Source of the DNA: Candidatus Cibiobacter qucibialis
Lineage (GTDB): Bacteria; Bacillota; Clostridia; Oscillospirales; Ruminococcaceae
Length of the DNA: 43,769 nt
Assembly (NCBI GenBank): GCA_004000625.1
Contig: SAUS01000014.1
Coordinates: forward strand, 1 to 43,769
Direction of reading: 5' to 3'
A program made the translations under genes and the position numbers. Below are positions 25,228-33,111 of this stretch, in pieces (within the stretch, counting starts at the first letter, position 1; the number at the start of each line of letters is the position of its first letter). The notes under the pieces are model-generated. The model searched no databases. It had not been told where the DNA came from and saw only the letters and a program-made list of their open reading frames with translations.

Positions 25228-25300
25228 ACATCCCCCAAAACATCTCCAATTCCTAATTTCTAATTAACCTCCTAACTCCTAACTATTCCTCCGTCCACAC
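25228..25300. repeat. CTAATTTCTAATT low-complexity tract, copy 1
   Basis: A short pyrimidine-rich tract built from imperfect CTAATTNC/CTAACTCC units. A similar tract occurs at 32970-33046. It completes the 380-base gap between two glycosyltransferase genes; no promoter was convincingly found in the gap. Confidence 0.6.
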
Positions 25301-25337
25301 CAAACTTTCAAACCAACGAAAAAAGGGGTTGTCCATT

Positions 25338-26573
25338 TTGCCGCTGCGCTCGCCGAATACACCGCGCAAACCGCGCATTTTGCTGGTTCCGCCGCCGGAA
25401 CTGCCGGTTCCTGCCGTGCAGGGCGGCGCGGTGGAAACCCTTGTCACCCATCTGATCCGTGAAAATGAACGGGCGGGCAAGCTGGACCTGCTGTGCGCCA
25501 GCATCCCGGACCCGGAAGCCGCCGCCCAGGCACAAGGGCTGCAGCACACCAAAATGCTGTACGTTGCCAAGCCCCGCGGCGTGCGCCGGTATTACCCCAT
25601 GGTGTTTCTGGAGCGCTGCTTTGGCGTTGCCGCCCCGTATGACCCGTGGTATCAAAAGGTTCAGCTTTCCCTTGCACTGGAGCTGCCCACGCCGGACCTG
25701 ATTGTGGCGGAGGGCGGCACCCTGACCCAGTGCAGCGCCATCAGCAAAATGTTCGGCAAGCGGCGTTGCCTGGCCCACCTGCACGGCCAGACCAGCTGCA
25801 GCCATGAGATGGACGCCATTTACGGCGGTATTCTGGCCCTGAGCGAGTTTATCCGCGATGATTACCTCAAAACCAGCGAGCTGGACCGCAAGCATGCCTA
25901 CATCCTGCACAACTGCATTGATACTGCCCGCTTTGTGCCCGGCCCGGCGGATGCTGCGCTGCGGGCTTCCCTCGGCTTTGCGCCGGAAGATTTTGTTGTA
26001 CTGTTCTGCGGCCGCCTGGAGCCGGATAAGGGCATCCACAAGCTGTTGGAAGCAATGGAGAATATCCATGACCCGCGCATCAAGCTGCTGATTGTGGGCA
26101 GCCCGTTTTTTGGCCGTACCCAGCAAAGCCCGTTTTTGCGCAAGTTGGAACAGCAGGCCGAGACCCTTGGCGACCGGGTGCGCTTTACTGGCTATGTGCC
26201 CAATGATTCGATGCCGGAATATTACCGCCTGGCGGACCTTGTCTGCGTGCCCACCTTGGTGGAGGAAGCCGCCGGGCTTGTGGCGGTGGAAGCCATGGGC
26301 TGCGGCCGACCGGTGCTTGCCACCCGCAGCGGCGGTATGCCGGAATATCTGGATGGCAGCCAGGCCGTGCTGGTGGACCGTGACGGCAATGTAGCCGGGC
26401 AGCTGAGCTTTGCCATCCGCATGCTGTATGAACACCCGGATCTGCGCGCCCAGATGAGCACCGCCGGTGCAAAGACGGCACAGCGCTATTCTTCTGCACG
26501 CTTTTATGATGATTTTGTACGCATTGTGTACGATTTTGGAGGTCACCTATGGAACAGCCCGTCATCTGTGTGA
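25338..26573 (+). CDS. glycosyltransferase, GT4 family
   Basis: A GT-B glycosyltransferase of 411 residues. The donor half has VVLFCGRLEPDKGIHKLLEAM (the GT4 start of the second Rossmann domain), VRFTGYVPND, and the catalytic motif EEAAGLVAVEAMGCGRP followed by RSGGMPEYL. The N-terminus has the glycine-containing PELPVPAVQGGAVETLV. It starts with TTG: 25338 is nine bases after AAAAAAGGGG, while an earlier in-frame TTG at 25329 touches that site. The start context TTTTGCCGC resembles that of the first GT4 gene at 17225. It overlaps the next gene by 25 bases. Confidence 0.88.
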   Translation: MPLRSPNTPRKPRILLVPPPELPVPAVQGGAVETLVTHLIRENERAGKLDLLCASIPDPEAAAQAQGLQHTKMLYVAKPRGVRRYYPMVFLERCFGVAAPYDPWYQKVQLSLALELPTPDLIVAEGGTLTQCSAISKMFGKRRCLAHLHGQTSCSHEMDAIYGGILALSEFIRDDYLKTSELDRKHAYILHNCIDTARFVPGPADAALRASLGFAPEDFVVLFCGRLEPDKGIHKLLEAMENIHDPRIKLLIVGSPFFGRTQQSPFLRKLEQQAETLGDRVRFTGYVPNDSMPEYYRLADLVCVPTLVEEAAGLVAVEAMGCGRPVLATRSGGMPEYLDGSQAVLVDRDGNVAGQLSFAIRMLYEHPDLRAQMSTAGAKTAQRYSSARFYDDFVRIVYDFGGHLWNSPSSV

Positions 26574-27607
26574 TCGTTCCGGTATACAAGGCGGAAGCTA
26601 CCCTGCCCCGCTGCATCGAAAGTGTGCTGACCCAGCAGCTGCCGGGCGGGCTGCGGCTGATCTTGGTGGACGATCAAAGTCCAGACCGCAGCGGCGAAAT
26701 TTGTGACGCTTACGCAGCAAAGGATCCCCGTGTGATGGTACTGCACCGCAGGGAACGCGGGGTTTCCGGCGCGCGCAATGCCGGGCTACGGGCCGCCACC
26801 GGTGAGTATATTGTATTTTTGGACAGTGACGATGCCCTGCGCCCCGGCGCTTTGGCCGCCGCCCTTGCGGCACAGGCCGCTGCCCCCAACGCTTTTGTGC
26901 TCTGGCACTACACCATGCAGCCGGACGATACCACCCCTGTAACCACAGCAGCCCACCCGGCCCAACAGAGCGACCTGGCCCGCCTGCACCTGGACTGCCT
27001 GATCGCCATGCCGTGGAACAAGCTTTACCGGCGCACATACGCCCGGCAGCTTGCCTTTGACCAGGCTTATACCCTTGGCGAAGATTTGCAGTTTGTGCTG
27101 GATTATCTGGCTCTGCTGGGGCGCTGCCAGCCGGATTTCAGCTACCTTGTGCTGGAAAGCGCCCTGACCTTTTACGATTGCAGCCGCACCGGCACCCTTT
27201 CCACCAAGTACCACGCCAATTACTGCGAAATTTGGCCCAAGCATTTTGCCAAGCTGAACGCCGCCTGCACCGTTGCTGCCTGCCCGCCGCAGGATATGCT
27301 GCCGCTGCACCGCGCGGAATTGCAGGTTTTGGCGGAGGGTGCCGCAGACATTTTGCGGCGGGATCCCGATGCCATGCCCGCACGCCGCGCCAAAGCCCGC
27401 ACCGCGCTGCAAAGTCCATGGCTGAAAAGCCTGCTGGATACAATGCGCCATGAGCACTGTTATAGCCCCTATTACCTGCCCTGCCGCTGGAACAGCTTGC
27501 GTCTGCTATGGATGTTGTCCGAAGCTGCGCGCACGCAGAGCCCCCTGTTCGGCAAGCTGGACTGGGCGGGGTATTATTTGCTGCTGGGCCGCATGAAGCG
27601 CGGCTGA
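26549..27607 (+). CDS. glycosyltransferase family 2
   Basis: A 352-residue GT2 enzyme: VICVIVPVYKAEATLPRCI, LILVDDQSPDRSGE, RGVSGARNAGLRAATGEY and VFLDSDDALRPG, then MPWNKLYRRTYA and LGEDLQFVLDYL. The ribosome site GGAGGT is inside the end of the preceding gene, which this gene overlaps by 25 bases. It is the last of the nine glycosyltransferases and is followed by a strong terminator. Confidence 0.9.
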   Translation: MEQPVICVIVPVYKAEATLPRCIESVLTQQLPGGLRLILVDDQSPDRSGEICDAYAAKDPRVMVLHRRERGVSGARNAGLRAATGEYIVFLDSDDALRPGALAAALAAQAAAPNAFVLWHYTMQPDDTTPVTTAAHPAQQSDLARLHLDCLIAMPWNKLYRRTYARQLAFDQAYTLGEDLQFVLDYLALLGRCQPDFSYLVLESALTFYDCSRTGTLSTKYHANYCEIWPKHFAKLNAACTVAACPPQDMLPLHRAELQVLAEGAADILRRDPDAMPARRAKARTALQSPWLKSLLDTMRHEHCYSPYYLPCRWNSLRLLWMLSEAARTQSPLFGKLDWAGYYLLLGRMKRG

Positions 27608-27646
27608 ACCGCAGCCTGCTTTCTCTCTGGTATTACAGTACATTTC

Positions 27647-27687
27647 CCCCAGGCAGCGCCGTTGGCTTGCCTGGGGTTTTGTTTTTG
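27647..27687 (+). terminator. intrinsic terminator of the glycosyltransferase cluster
   Basis: CCCCAGGCA (27647-27655) pairs with TGCCTGGGG (27668-27676) and is followed by TTTTGTTTTT. Confidence 0.9.
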
Positions 27688-27713
27688 CATCGTCAGGTTT
27701 TTGGGGTTGTAGA

Positions 27714-27742
27714 TTGTATTCACCTGCTTAACATGGTATAAT
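27714..27742 (+). promoter_or_regulatory. sigma-A promoter of the radical SAM cassette
   Basis: TTGTAT (27714-27719) and TATAAT (27737-27742) with a 17-bp spacer. Transcription from about 27750 would give a leader of roughly 290 bases that contains a whole 172-bp MITE-like element. Confidence 0.72.
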
Positions 27743-27774
27743 GGGACAGAATTATCTCTTTGTACTATTTTTAT

Positions 27775-27946
27775 GGCAATACCGCATAATTCTAAGTGCC
27801 GATACGGCGAGCGAGGTGCGGCAGATGCCAAGCCAAAAGCGCAGATAATACTGGATGTCTTATCGAGCATTTTGGCAACGCAGATGCCGTGCCGCAGCTG
27901 CCGGAGCGGTGCTTAAGCCGCAAGGCGGGAATTGTGCGGTGTTGCC
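27775..27946 (+). repeat. 172-bp MITE-like element, copy 5
   Basis: Complete copy between the promoter at 27714 and the radical SAM gene. Flanks are TTAT (27771-27774) and TTAA (27947-27950), a duplication with one difference. Termini are GGCAATACCGCATAATTC and GAATTGTGCGGTGTTGCC. The remaining 93 bases before the ATG at 28040 show nothing else recognisable. Confidence 0.9.
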
Positions 27947-28039
27947 TTAACACATTTGGGAGAATTATTTAATAGTCAACCACTGCAGCGGCACTGCTTT
28001 TATGTGTTCGGCCGCTAAATCTGTTTTGGAGTGTTTTAG

Positions 28040-29431
28040 ATGATGTTTTTATCGCGTGCAGAGTCCTCTTATCTGCACCAGCACCTAAGCGTTGTGCGCC
28101 ATGTCACCCTGGACCCGGAGGGCCCCGGTGTGCTGCGCATTCACCTGCTCCCTTGCAAAAAAGCACGGTACAATGTGCCGTTTGTTGCACTTTTGAACGG
28201 GCAGGATATTTTGCCTCTCAGCGTTTCCTGGGCCATTCTGCTGGCAGGGCTGATGGACGCCCTGCAGCCTTTTGAGGGCAAGGAGATCACCGAGGACCAG
28301 TGGGCCGGCATTGCCGCCCAGGCTGTGGAAACCGCCGCTGCTGTTTACCCGAAAACGGCTCCCGACCAGATCCGCGCGGATTTGAATGCCATGCTGACCT
28401 CCTTCCGCGCGCTGACCGCCGGGCAGGAACCGCCCGTGCATGTGCAGCCGATGGACCTGGGCGCTTACGCCCGCTATATGGCAGCCCCCCACCGTATGGA
28501 CCTGATGGTAAGCTCCATGGAAAAGGACGGTGCCTGGCACTGCAACCAGAAATGCCTGCACTGTTACGCCGCCAACCAGCCCCTTGGCGCGGTGAAAGAG
28601 CTGGATACCGACCAATGGCTGGCTGTTATCCAAAAATGCCGCGCGGCGGGCATTCCACAGCTGACCTTTACCGGCGGCGAACCCACCATGCGCAATGACC
28701 TGGTCAGCCTGGTGCATGCCGCACAGTGGTTTGTTACCCGGCTGAACACCAACGGCCGCATGCTGACCAGCGCCCTTTGCCGGGAACTGGCGGACGCCAG
28801 CCTGGACAGCGTGCAGGTCACCCTATATTCGGCGGATGAAGCTATCCATAACACGCTGGTGGGTGCCCCCGGCTATGCGGACACCATCAGCGGCATCCGC
28901 AATGCGGTGGAGGCGGGGCTGAATGTCAGCATCAACACCCCGCTGTGCAGCCTGAACCAGGATTACACCGCAACGCTGGCGCTGGCCAACTCTCTTGGCG
29001 TGCGCTATGCCACCTGCAGCGGGCTAATTCCCACCGGCGGGGCCGAAACCGACCCCAGCAAGGCCACCCGCTTAACGCCGGAAGCACTGACCGCCGTGCT
29101 GCGCCCCGCGATGGCCTATGCTGAACAAAACCACATGGAGATCAACTTTACCAGCCCCGGCTGGCTGCCGGATGCGGTACTGTTGGACCTTGGCTTTACC
29201 CAGGTGCCCAGCTGCGGGGCCTGCCTTTCCAACATGGCCGTTGCGCCGGACGGCACCGTTCTGCCCTGCCAGAGCTGGCTGCGGGAGGGCGCTGGCCTGG
29301 GCAACATCCTGCATGACCCCTGGCACAAGATCTGGAATGCCCCCGCCTGCCGCCGTGTGCGGGAAGAAAGTGCGAAAATGGAACACATCTGCCAGCTTGG
29401 CACAACCGTTCCCGCACAGGGAGGTTTGTGA
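28040..29431 (+). CDS. radical SAM/SPASM-type protein, putative modifier of its Cys-rich neighbour
   Basis: A 463-residue cytosolic enzyme. The radical SAM core begins with C168-NQK-C172-LH-C175, the CxxxCxxC motif for the SAM-bound 4Fe-4S cluster, followed by LTFTGGEPTMR (the GGE motif) and RLNTNGRML. A C-terminal SPASM/twitch-like region carries C392, C395 and C410 (CGAC...MAVAPDGTVLPCQSW), with further Cys near the end, suggesting auxiliary clusters as in peptide-modifying enzymes such as PqqE. The first 150 residues match nothing I recognise; they could be a peptide-recognition domain, which is inference. The next gene overlaps by one base (TGATG) and encodes a protein with a cytosolic nine-cysteine tail, the obvious candidate substrate. 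The start is ATG 28040 after GGAGTG. A role in cofactor synthesis remains possible. Confidence 0.88.
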   Translation: MMFLSRAESSYLHQHLSVVRHVTLDPEGPGVLRIHLLPCKKARYNVPFVALLNGQDILPLSVSWAILLAGLMDALQPFEGKEITEDQWAGIAAQAVETAAAVYPKTAPDQIRADLNAMLTSFRALTAGQEPPVHVQPMDLGAYARYMAAPHRMDLMVSSMEKDGAWHCNQKCLHCYAANQPLGAVKELDTDQWLAVIQKCRAAGIPQLTFTGGEPTMRNDLVSLVHAAQWFVTRLNTNGRMLTSALCRELADASLDSVQVTLYSADEAIHNTLVGAPGYADTISGIRNAVEAGLNVSINTPLCSLNQDYTATLALANSLGVRYATCSGLIPTGGAETDPSKATRLTPEALTAVLRPAMAYAEQNHMEINFTSPGWLPDAVLLDLGFTQVPSCGACLSNMAVAPDGTVLPCQSWLREGAGLGNILHDPWHKIWNAPACRRVREESAKMEHICQLGTTVPAQGGL

Positions 29432-30552
29432 TGAAACAATCCGTTTTACGCTTTGCCGCGCAGCTGTGGGCTATGCTGGCCGTTCTGCTGCTGTTTGTTG
29501 CCGCCGCCCTGCCCGCCCATGCGGATGACGGCGACATGGATGAGATCACCCACTATACCGTAACAGTGGACACCCGCGCTGATGGCTCCGCCGATATCAC
29601 CTATGAGCTGGACTGGAACGTGATCGGCGGCAGCCTGGATGAACCGCTGACCTGGGTGCGCATCGGCCTGCCCAACAGCCACAACGACAGCCTGGTCAAC
29701 CTGACGCCGGATACAGTTCTTAACGTAAGTTCCGTGGATGACGGCGGTTCCTTTGCCAAGGTTGATTTTATCAACGCCTACTTCCCGCCGGATATTGCCG
29801 CCACCATCGGCGCACAGAGCAGCGTACACTTTGCGTTCCAGGTACACCAGTCCCATCTGTTTTTGCTGAACGAGGACGGCAACGCCGACTACAGCTTTAC
29901 CCCCGGCTGGTTCGATGATTTGTGTGTGGATGAGCTGACCATCCGCTGGGTGGCGCTGGACGGTATCCAGGCCGATAACGACAGCCAGGACGGCAACTAT
30001 CTTGTGTGGAACTTTGGCCCGCTGGACCATGGCGAAAGCGCCACGGTGCATGTCAGCGTTCCCGCCCATACAGCACAAAACTACTCCCCCGATGCTGCCG
30101 CAACGGACAGCGAAATGTATTATGACGACAGTGACCAGGTACTGGTTTTCTTCTTCGTGCTCCTTCTGGTCATTATCGTGATTGCTCTGATCACGGTTTC
30201 CGTTTCCCGCACAAACGGGATCTGGAACGGTGGTTTTGGCGAGGATGACCCCGACGACTGGTACTGGTATTCCAACGGGCACACCCATATCCATGTTGCC
30301 CGTAATCTGCCCCCGCCAGAAGGCTACCATCGCGTTCCCCCACCCGCAAACTTCAAGGCCGGGGGCGGAAAGACCCGCGGCGGTGGTGCCGGGCGGCGCA
30401 GCGGCGGTTCGGATCACTCCAACCATTCCAGCTGCGCGTGTGCGTGTGCCTGTGTTTCCAGCTGTGCATGCGCCTGCGCGTGTGCGGGCGGCGGCCGCGC
30501 CGGGTGCAGTACCAAAAACTTTTATAAAATTACCGTGAAAAAAGCCGACTGA
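29431..30552 (+). CDS. signal-peptide membrane protein with cytosolic Cys-Ala-repeat tail
   Basis: A 373-residue protein of unrecognised family. A signal peptide (1-31, ending AHA before D32) is followed by an acidic beta-rich extracellular domain (about 32-235) and one transmembrane helix (about 237-259) with acidic residues before it and Arg after it. The C-terminal 115 residues are therefore predicted to be cytosolic. That tail contains WYWYSNGHTHIHV, a Pro-rich stretch, a Gly/Arg/Ser/His stretch and then the cysteine block: C335, C337, C339, C341, VSS, C345, C347, C349, C351, and C359 in GGGRAGCSTK. Cys alternates with Ala. The extracellular part vaguely resembles DUF2207-like proteins. 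The block could be a substrate for the upstream radical SAM enzyme (thioether links) or a metal site. ATG 29431 follows GGGAGG by six bases. Confidence 0.8.
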   Translation: MKQSVLRFAAQLWAMLAVLLLFVAAALPAHADDGDMDEITHYTVTVDTRADGSADITYELDWNVIGGSLDEPLTWVRIGLPNSHNDSLVNLTPDTVLNVSSVDDGGSFAKVDFINAYFPPDIAATIGAQSSVHFAFQVHQSHLFLLNEDGNADYSFTPGWFDDLCVDELTIRWVALDGIQADNDSQDGNYLVWNFGPLDHGESATVHVSVPAHTAQNYSPDAAATDSEMYYDDSDQVLVFFFVLLLVIIVIALITVSVSRTNGIWNGGFGEDDPDDWYWYSNGHTHIHVARNLPPPEGYHRVPPPANFKAGGGKTRGGGAGRRSGGSDHSNHSSCACACACVSSCACACACAGGGRAGCSTKNFYKITVKKAD

Positions 30553-30571
30553 TATAACGGAGGGCAAAGCC

Positions 30572-32629
30572 ATGAGCCTGGAAGATCAATACGATGCCTG
30601 GGTGCGCAGTGTGACCGGTACAGGCCGCCACAGCGCTACCAAACAGGACCGCGATGCCGCGCAAAACAGCCTGAACGCCATGCAGGCCCAGCTGGACGCT
30701 TTGGCCGAAAGCCAAAAACGTCAGAAATCTGCCGCGGACGCCCTGAACGCCGTGCAGCGCGCCGGCGCCGCCACCGCGGACAGTGTGCGCCGCATGAGCA
30801 GCGAGCTGACCCAAAGCCTGCGCCAGGACGGCCTGCTGGGCGGCAAAACCGCACAGCCTGCCCCCGCAGCAGAACCGGTAAAAGCCGGCCCGGAAAACTT
30901 TAATGGCCTGGCCGACCGGGTGCGCCAGCAGGTGCTAGGGCAGGATGCCTTTGTGGGGCAGGTGGTCAAGGCGTTCCGCCGCCCCTTTGTGATGGGCACC
31001 GCCGATACCGCCCATGCCCGCGGTAGCATGCTGCTGTGCGGCCCCACCGGTACCGGGCGGCACTATGCCCTGACCTGCATTGTGGACGAGATGGCAGGCC
31101 GCGGACTTTTGCACAGCGCCCTGATTGAAATGATGGATCTGGCCCTGTACCCCGGCCCCGCACAGGAAAAGCTGTTTTTGCAGGACCTGTATGCCGCCTT
31201 GCAGTCTGACGCCGAGGTTCTGGCCTTTGACCATTACGAAAGCTGTGCATCCAATTACCTGAACATGCTGGCAACGCTGGCCATTGACGGCACTCTGCCG
31301 CTGACCAGCCGCTATGTATTGCAGCGCGGCATTCTGGTGGATGTGGGCACCGCCCTGGCCCCCGGCGCGATCGGCGAATTGCAGGCTGCCGGCAAGTATT
31401 TTGTATTTTTCTCCAACCGGGACGAAACCGCCCTGGCGGACAAGTTCGGCGCGCGGTTCGTGGACGCGCTGGAGGGGGACATCTGCCGCACCCAGGCGTT
31501 CACCCCCGAAAGCCTGGCCGCCATTGCCGCGCGGGAGCTGAACCACCTGGCCCAGCGGGTCAAGGCTCAGTGCGGCCTTGTGCTTGCCATGGGCAGCGAT
31601 GTGCGGGACCTGGTTGCCGCGCAGTACGGCAAAACTAGCGGCATGACCGCCATGCGCGATTATGTCGACAGCATCTACCGCGCCTTTGCAGAGTACGTTC
31701 TGGATGCGGACGACATTCCTACCGCCGGAACGCCCGCCAAATTGACGGTGGACGGCAGCCGCCTGATGGCCGCCATTGGCAGCGGTGAACCGTTTGACCT
31801 GCTGGCCCTGCTGCCCCGCCAGTACCGCGGCGATGTGGATGCCGTGGAAGCGGAGCTAGATGCCATTGTGGGCCTTGACGAAGTAAAGGATTTTGTGCGC
31901 GGCATTGCCCAGAACGTGCAGGCCCAGCAAAAGCGCAAGGCCCAGGGCCTGAAAGTTGCCGATGTGAACATGCACATGATTTTTACCGGCAACCCCGGCA
32001 CCGGCAAAACCACGATTGCCCGCATTCTGGCCAAGTATCTGAAAGCCATCGGCGCACTGCGCGGCGGCCAGCTGGTGGAAGTGACCCGTGCCGACCTGGT
32101 GGGCCGCTATGTCGGCCACACGGCCCCGCTGACCAACCAGGTGATCCAGAGCGCTTTGGGCGGCGTGCTGTTCATTGATGAAGCATACAGCCTGTACCGC
32201 GGCGGCGAGGACAGCTTTGGGCTGGAAGCCATTGACACCCTGGTAAAGGGTATTGAGGACCACCGCGATGACCTGGTGGTGATCCTGGCCGGGTACAGCA
32301 AGGAGATGGCGCTGTTCCTGACGGCGAACTCCGGCCTGGCCAGCCGCTTCCCGAACCAGATTGAATTCCCGGATTACACAGGCGCTGAGCTTTTGGCGAT
32401 CACCCAGAGCATTGCCAAAAGCAAGGGGTACCGCCTGGACGATGCCTGTGCGATGCCGTTGGTGGCATTCTTCGACCGCCGCCAGTCAGAGAACGCCGCC
32501 GAAAATGGCAACGGACGCATGGCCCGTAACACGCTGGAAAAAGCCATCCTGAACCAGTCCAAGCGCCTGGTCGCGGATGCTGATGCCGCGCTGGACCTGC
32601 TGCTGCCGGGGGATTTCGAACTGGAGTGA
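30572..32629 (+). CDS. two-module AAA+ ATPase, CbbX/SpoVK-like C-terminus
   Basis: A 685-residue cytosolic ATPase. Residues 1-110 are helical and hydrophilic. A first AAA module (about 110-390) resembles the ClpA/ClpB family but is degenerate: its P-loop reads GPTGTGRHYAL, with Arg where the catalytic Lys should be, and its Walker B is VLAFDHYE. The second module (about 415-680) is an intact CbbX/SpoVK type: GLDEVKDFV, Walker A GNPGTGKTTIARIL, pore-like VGRYVGHTA, Walker B GVLFIDEAYSL, sensor VILAGYSKEM and arginine finger SRFP. CbbX proteins remodel other proteins by threading a terminus; here the adjacent Cys-rich membrane protein or the radical SAM enzyme may be the client. It begins 19 bases after the previous gene with GGAGGG and ends the cassette. 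Confidence 0.88.
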   Translation: MSLEDQYDAWVRSVTGTGRHSATKQDRDAAQNSLNAMQAQLDALAESQKRQKSAADALNAVQRAGAATADSVRRMSSELTQSLRQDGLLGGKTAQPAPAAEPVKAGPENFNGLADRVRQQVLGQDAFVGQVVKAFRRPFVMGTADTAHARGSMLLCGPTGTGRHYALTCIVDEMAGRGLLHSALIEMMDLALYPGPAQEKLFLQDLYAALQSDAEVLAFDHYESCASNYLNMLATLAIDGTLPLTSRYVLQRGILVDVGTALAPGAIGELQAAGKYFVFFSNRDETALADKFGARFVDALEGDICRTQAFTPESLAAIAARELNHLAQRVKAQCGLVLAMGSDVRDLVAAQYGKTSGMTAMRDYVDSIYRAFAEYVLDADDIPTAGTPAKLTVDGSRLMAAIGSGEPFDLLALLPRQYRGDVDAVEAELDAIVGLDEVKDFVRGIAQNVQAQQKRKAQGLKVADVNMHMIFTGNPGTGKTTIARILAKYLKAIGALRGGQLVEVTRADLVGRYVGHTAPLTNQVIQSALGGVLFIDEAYSLYRGGEDSFGLEAIDTLVKGIEDHRDDLVVILAGYSKEMALFLTANSGLASRFPNQIEFPDYTGAELLAITQSIAKSKGYRLDDACAMPLVAFFDRRQSENAAENGNGRMARNTLEKAILNQSKRLVADADAALDLLLPGDFELE

Positions 32630-32633
32630 TTCC

Positions 32634-32683
32634 TTACGGGAGTTTTCCGGCCTTTTTGAAAAAGGCCTTGGCGAAAGACTTTA
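32634..32683 (+). terminator. TTACGGGAG-type hairpin terminator, copy 5
   Basis: TTACGGGAGTTTTCC, a GGCCTTTT/AAAAGGCC hairpin (32649-32667) and GGCGAAAGACTTTA. It lies directly after the AAA+ gene. Confidence 0.7.
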
Positions 32684-32712
32684 ATGGGTATCGCATAAAT
32701 CACATAAGCTAA

Positions 32713-32805
32713 GGTGTATCTGAAAACAAAGAAAATAACGGATATTTCGCAAAATCCCGCTGTGTTTGTAGAAATAGACTAAATTTTCGACTTTTCAGAT
32801 ACACC
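32713..32805. repeat. 93-bp element with 14-bp terminal inverted repeats
   Basis: Bounded by perfect inverted repeats GGTGTATCTGAAAA and TTTTCAGATACACC and flanked by direct repeats CTAA (32709-32712 and 32806-32809). No coding capacity. A longer relative occurs at 35592-35937. Confidence 0.85.
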
Positions 32806-32814
32806 CTAAGAAAT

Positions 32815-32860
32815 AGGCATGCGTATTCTCGGTAGATACGAGGGTCCGCATGCCTTTGGT
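32815..32860 (+). terminator. AGGCATGCG hairpin with T-rich tail
   Basis: AGGCATGCG (32815-32823) pairs with CGCATGCCT (32847-32855), followed by TTGGTTTT. The loop can form an inner CTCG/CGAG helix. The rest of the 482-base gap to 33111 is filled by repeats and a low-complexity tract. Confidence 0.65.
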
Positions 32861-32969
32861 TTTGCGGGGGATCGGTTTGGAGTCTGGAATTTTGGTGCAA
32901 AAGTTCGCAGTGCGGCAGGGTTCCGCGCCGCGGCCCACCACCATTATTCTTTATTCATTAAAAAGCCCC

Positions 32970-33046
32970 CCGTCCCACCTCCAATTCCTAATTACTAACT
33001 ACTAATTTCTAATTGCCGCCGAAAGCTCCTCCCTCCTCCCGCCTAA
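32970..33046. repeat. CTAATTTCTAATT low-complexity tract, copy 2
   Basis: CTCCAATTCCTAATTACTAACTACTAATT and similar units, closely like 25228-25300 and ending in CTCCTCCCGCCTAACT. Confidence 0.6.
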
Positions 33047-33047
33047 C

Positions 33048-33099
33048 TAAAAAAATCCGCCCCATCCAGAACAGCTCTCACCATTCTAAACGGGGCGGA
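33048..33099 (-). terminator. intrinsic terminator of the amino acid ABC operon
   Basis: TCCGCCCC (33056-33063) pairs with GGGGCGGA (33092-33099); on the minus strand the stem is followed by TTTTTTTAG. Confidence 0.85.
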
Positions 33100-33111
33100 C
33101 AAAAGTTTGAT

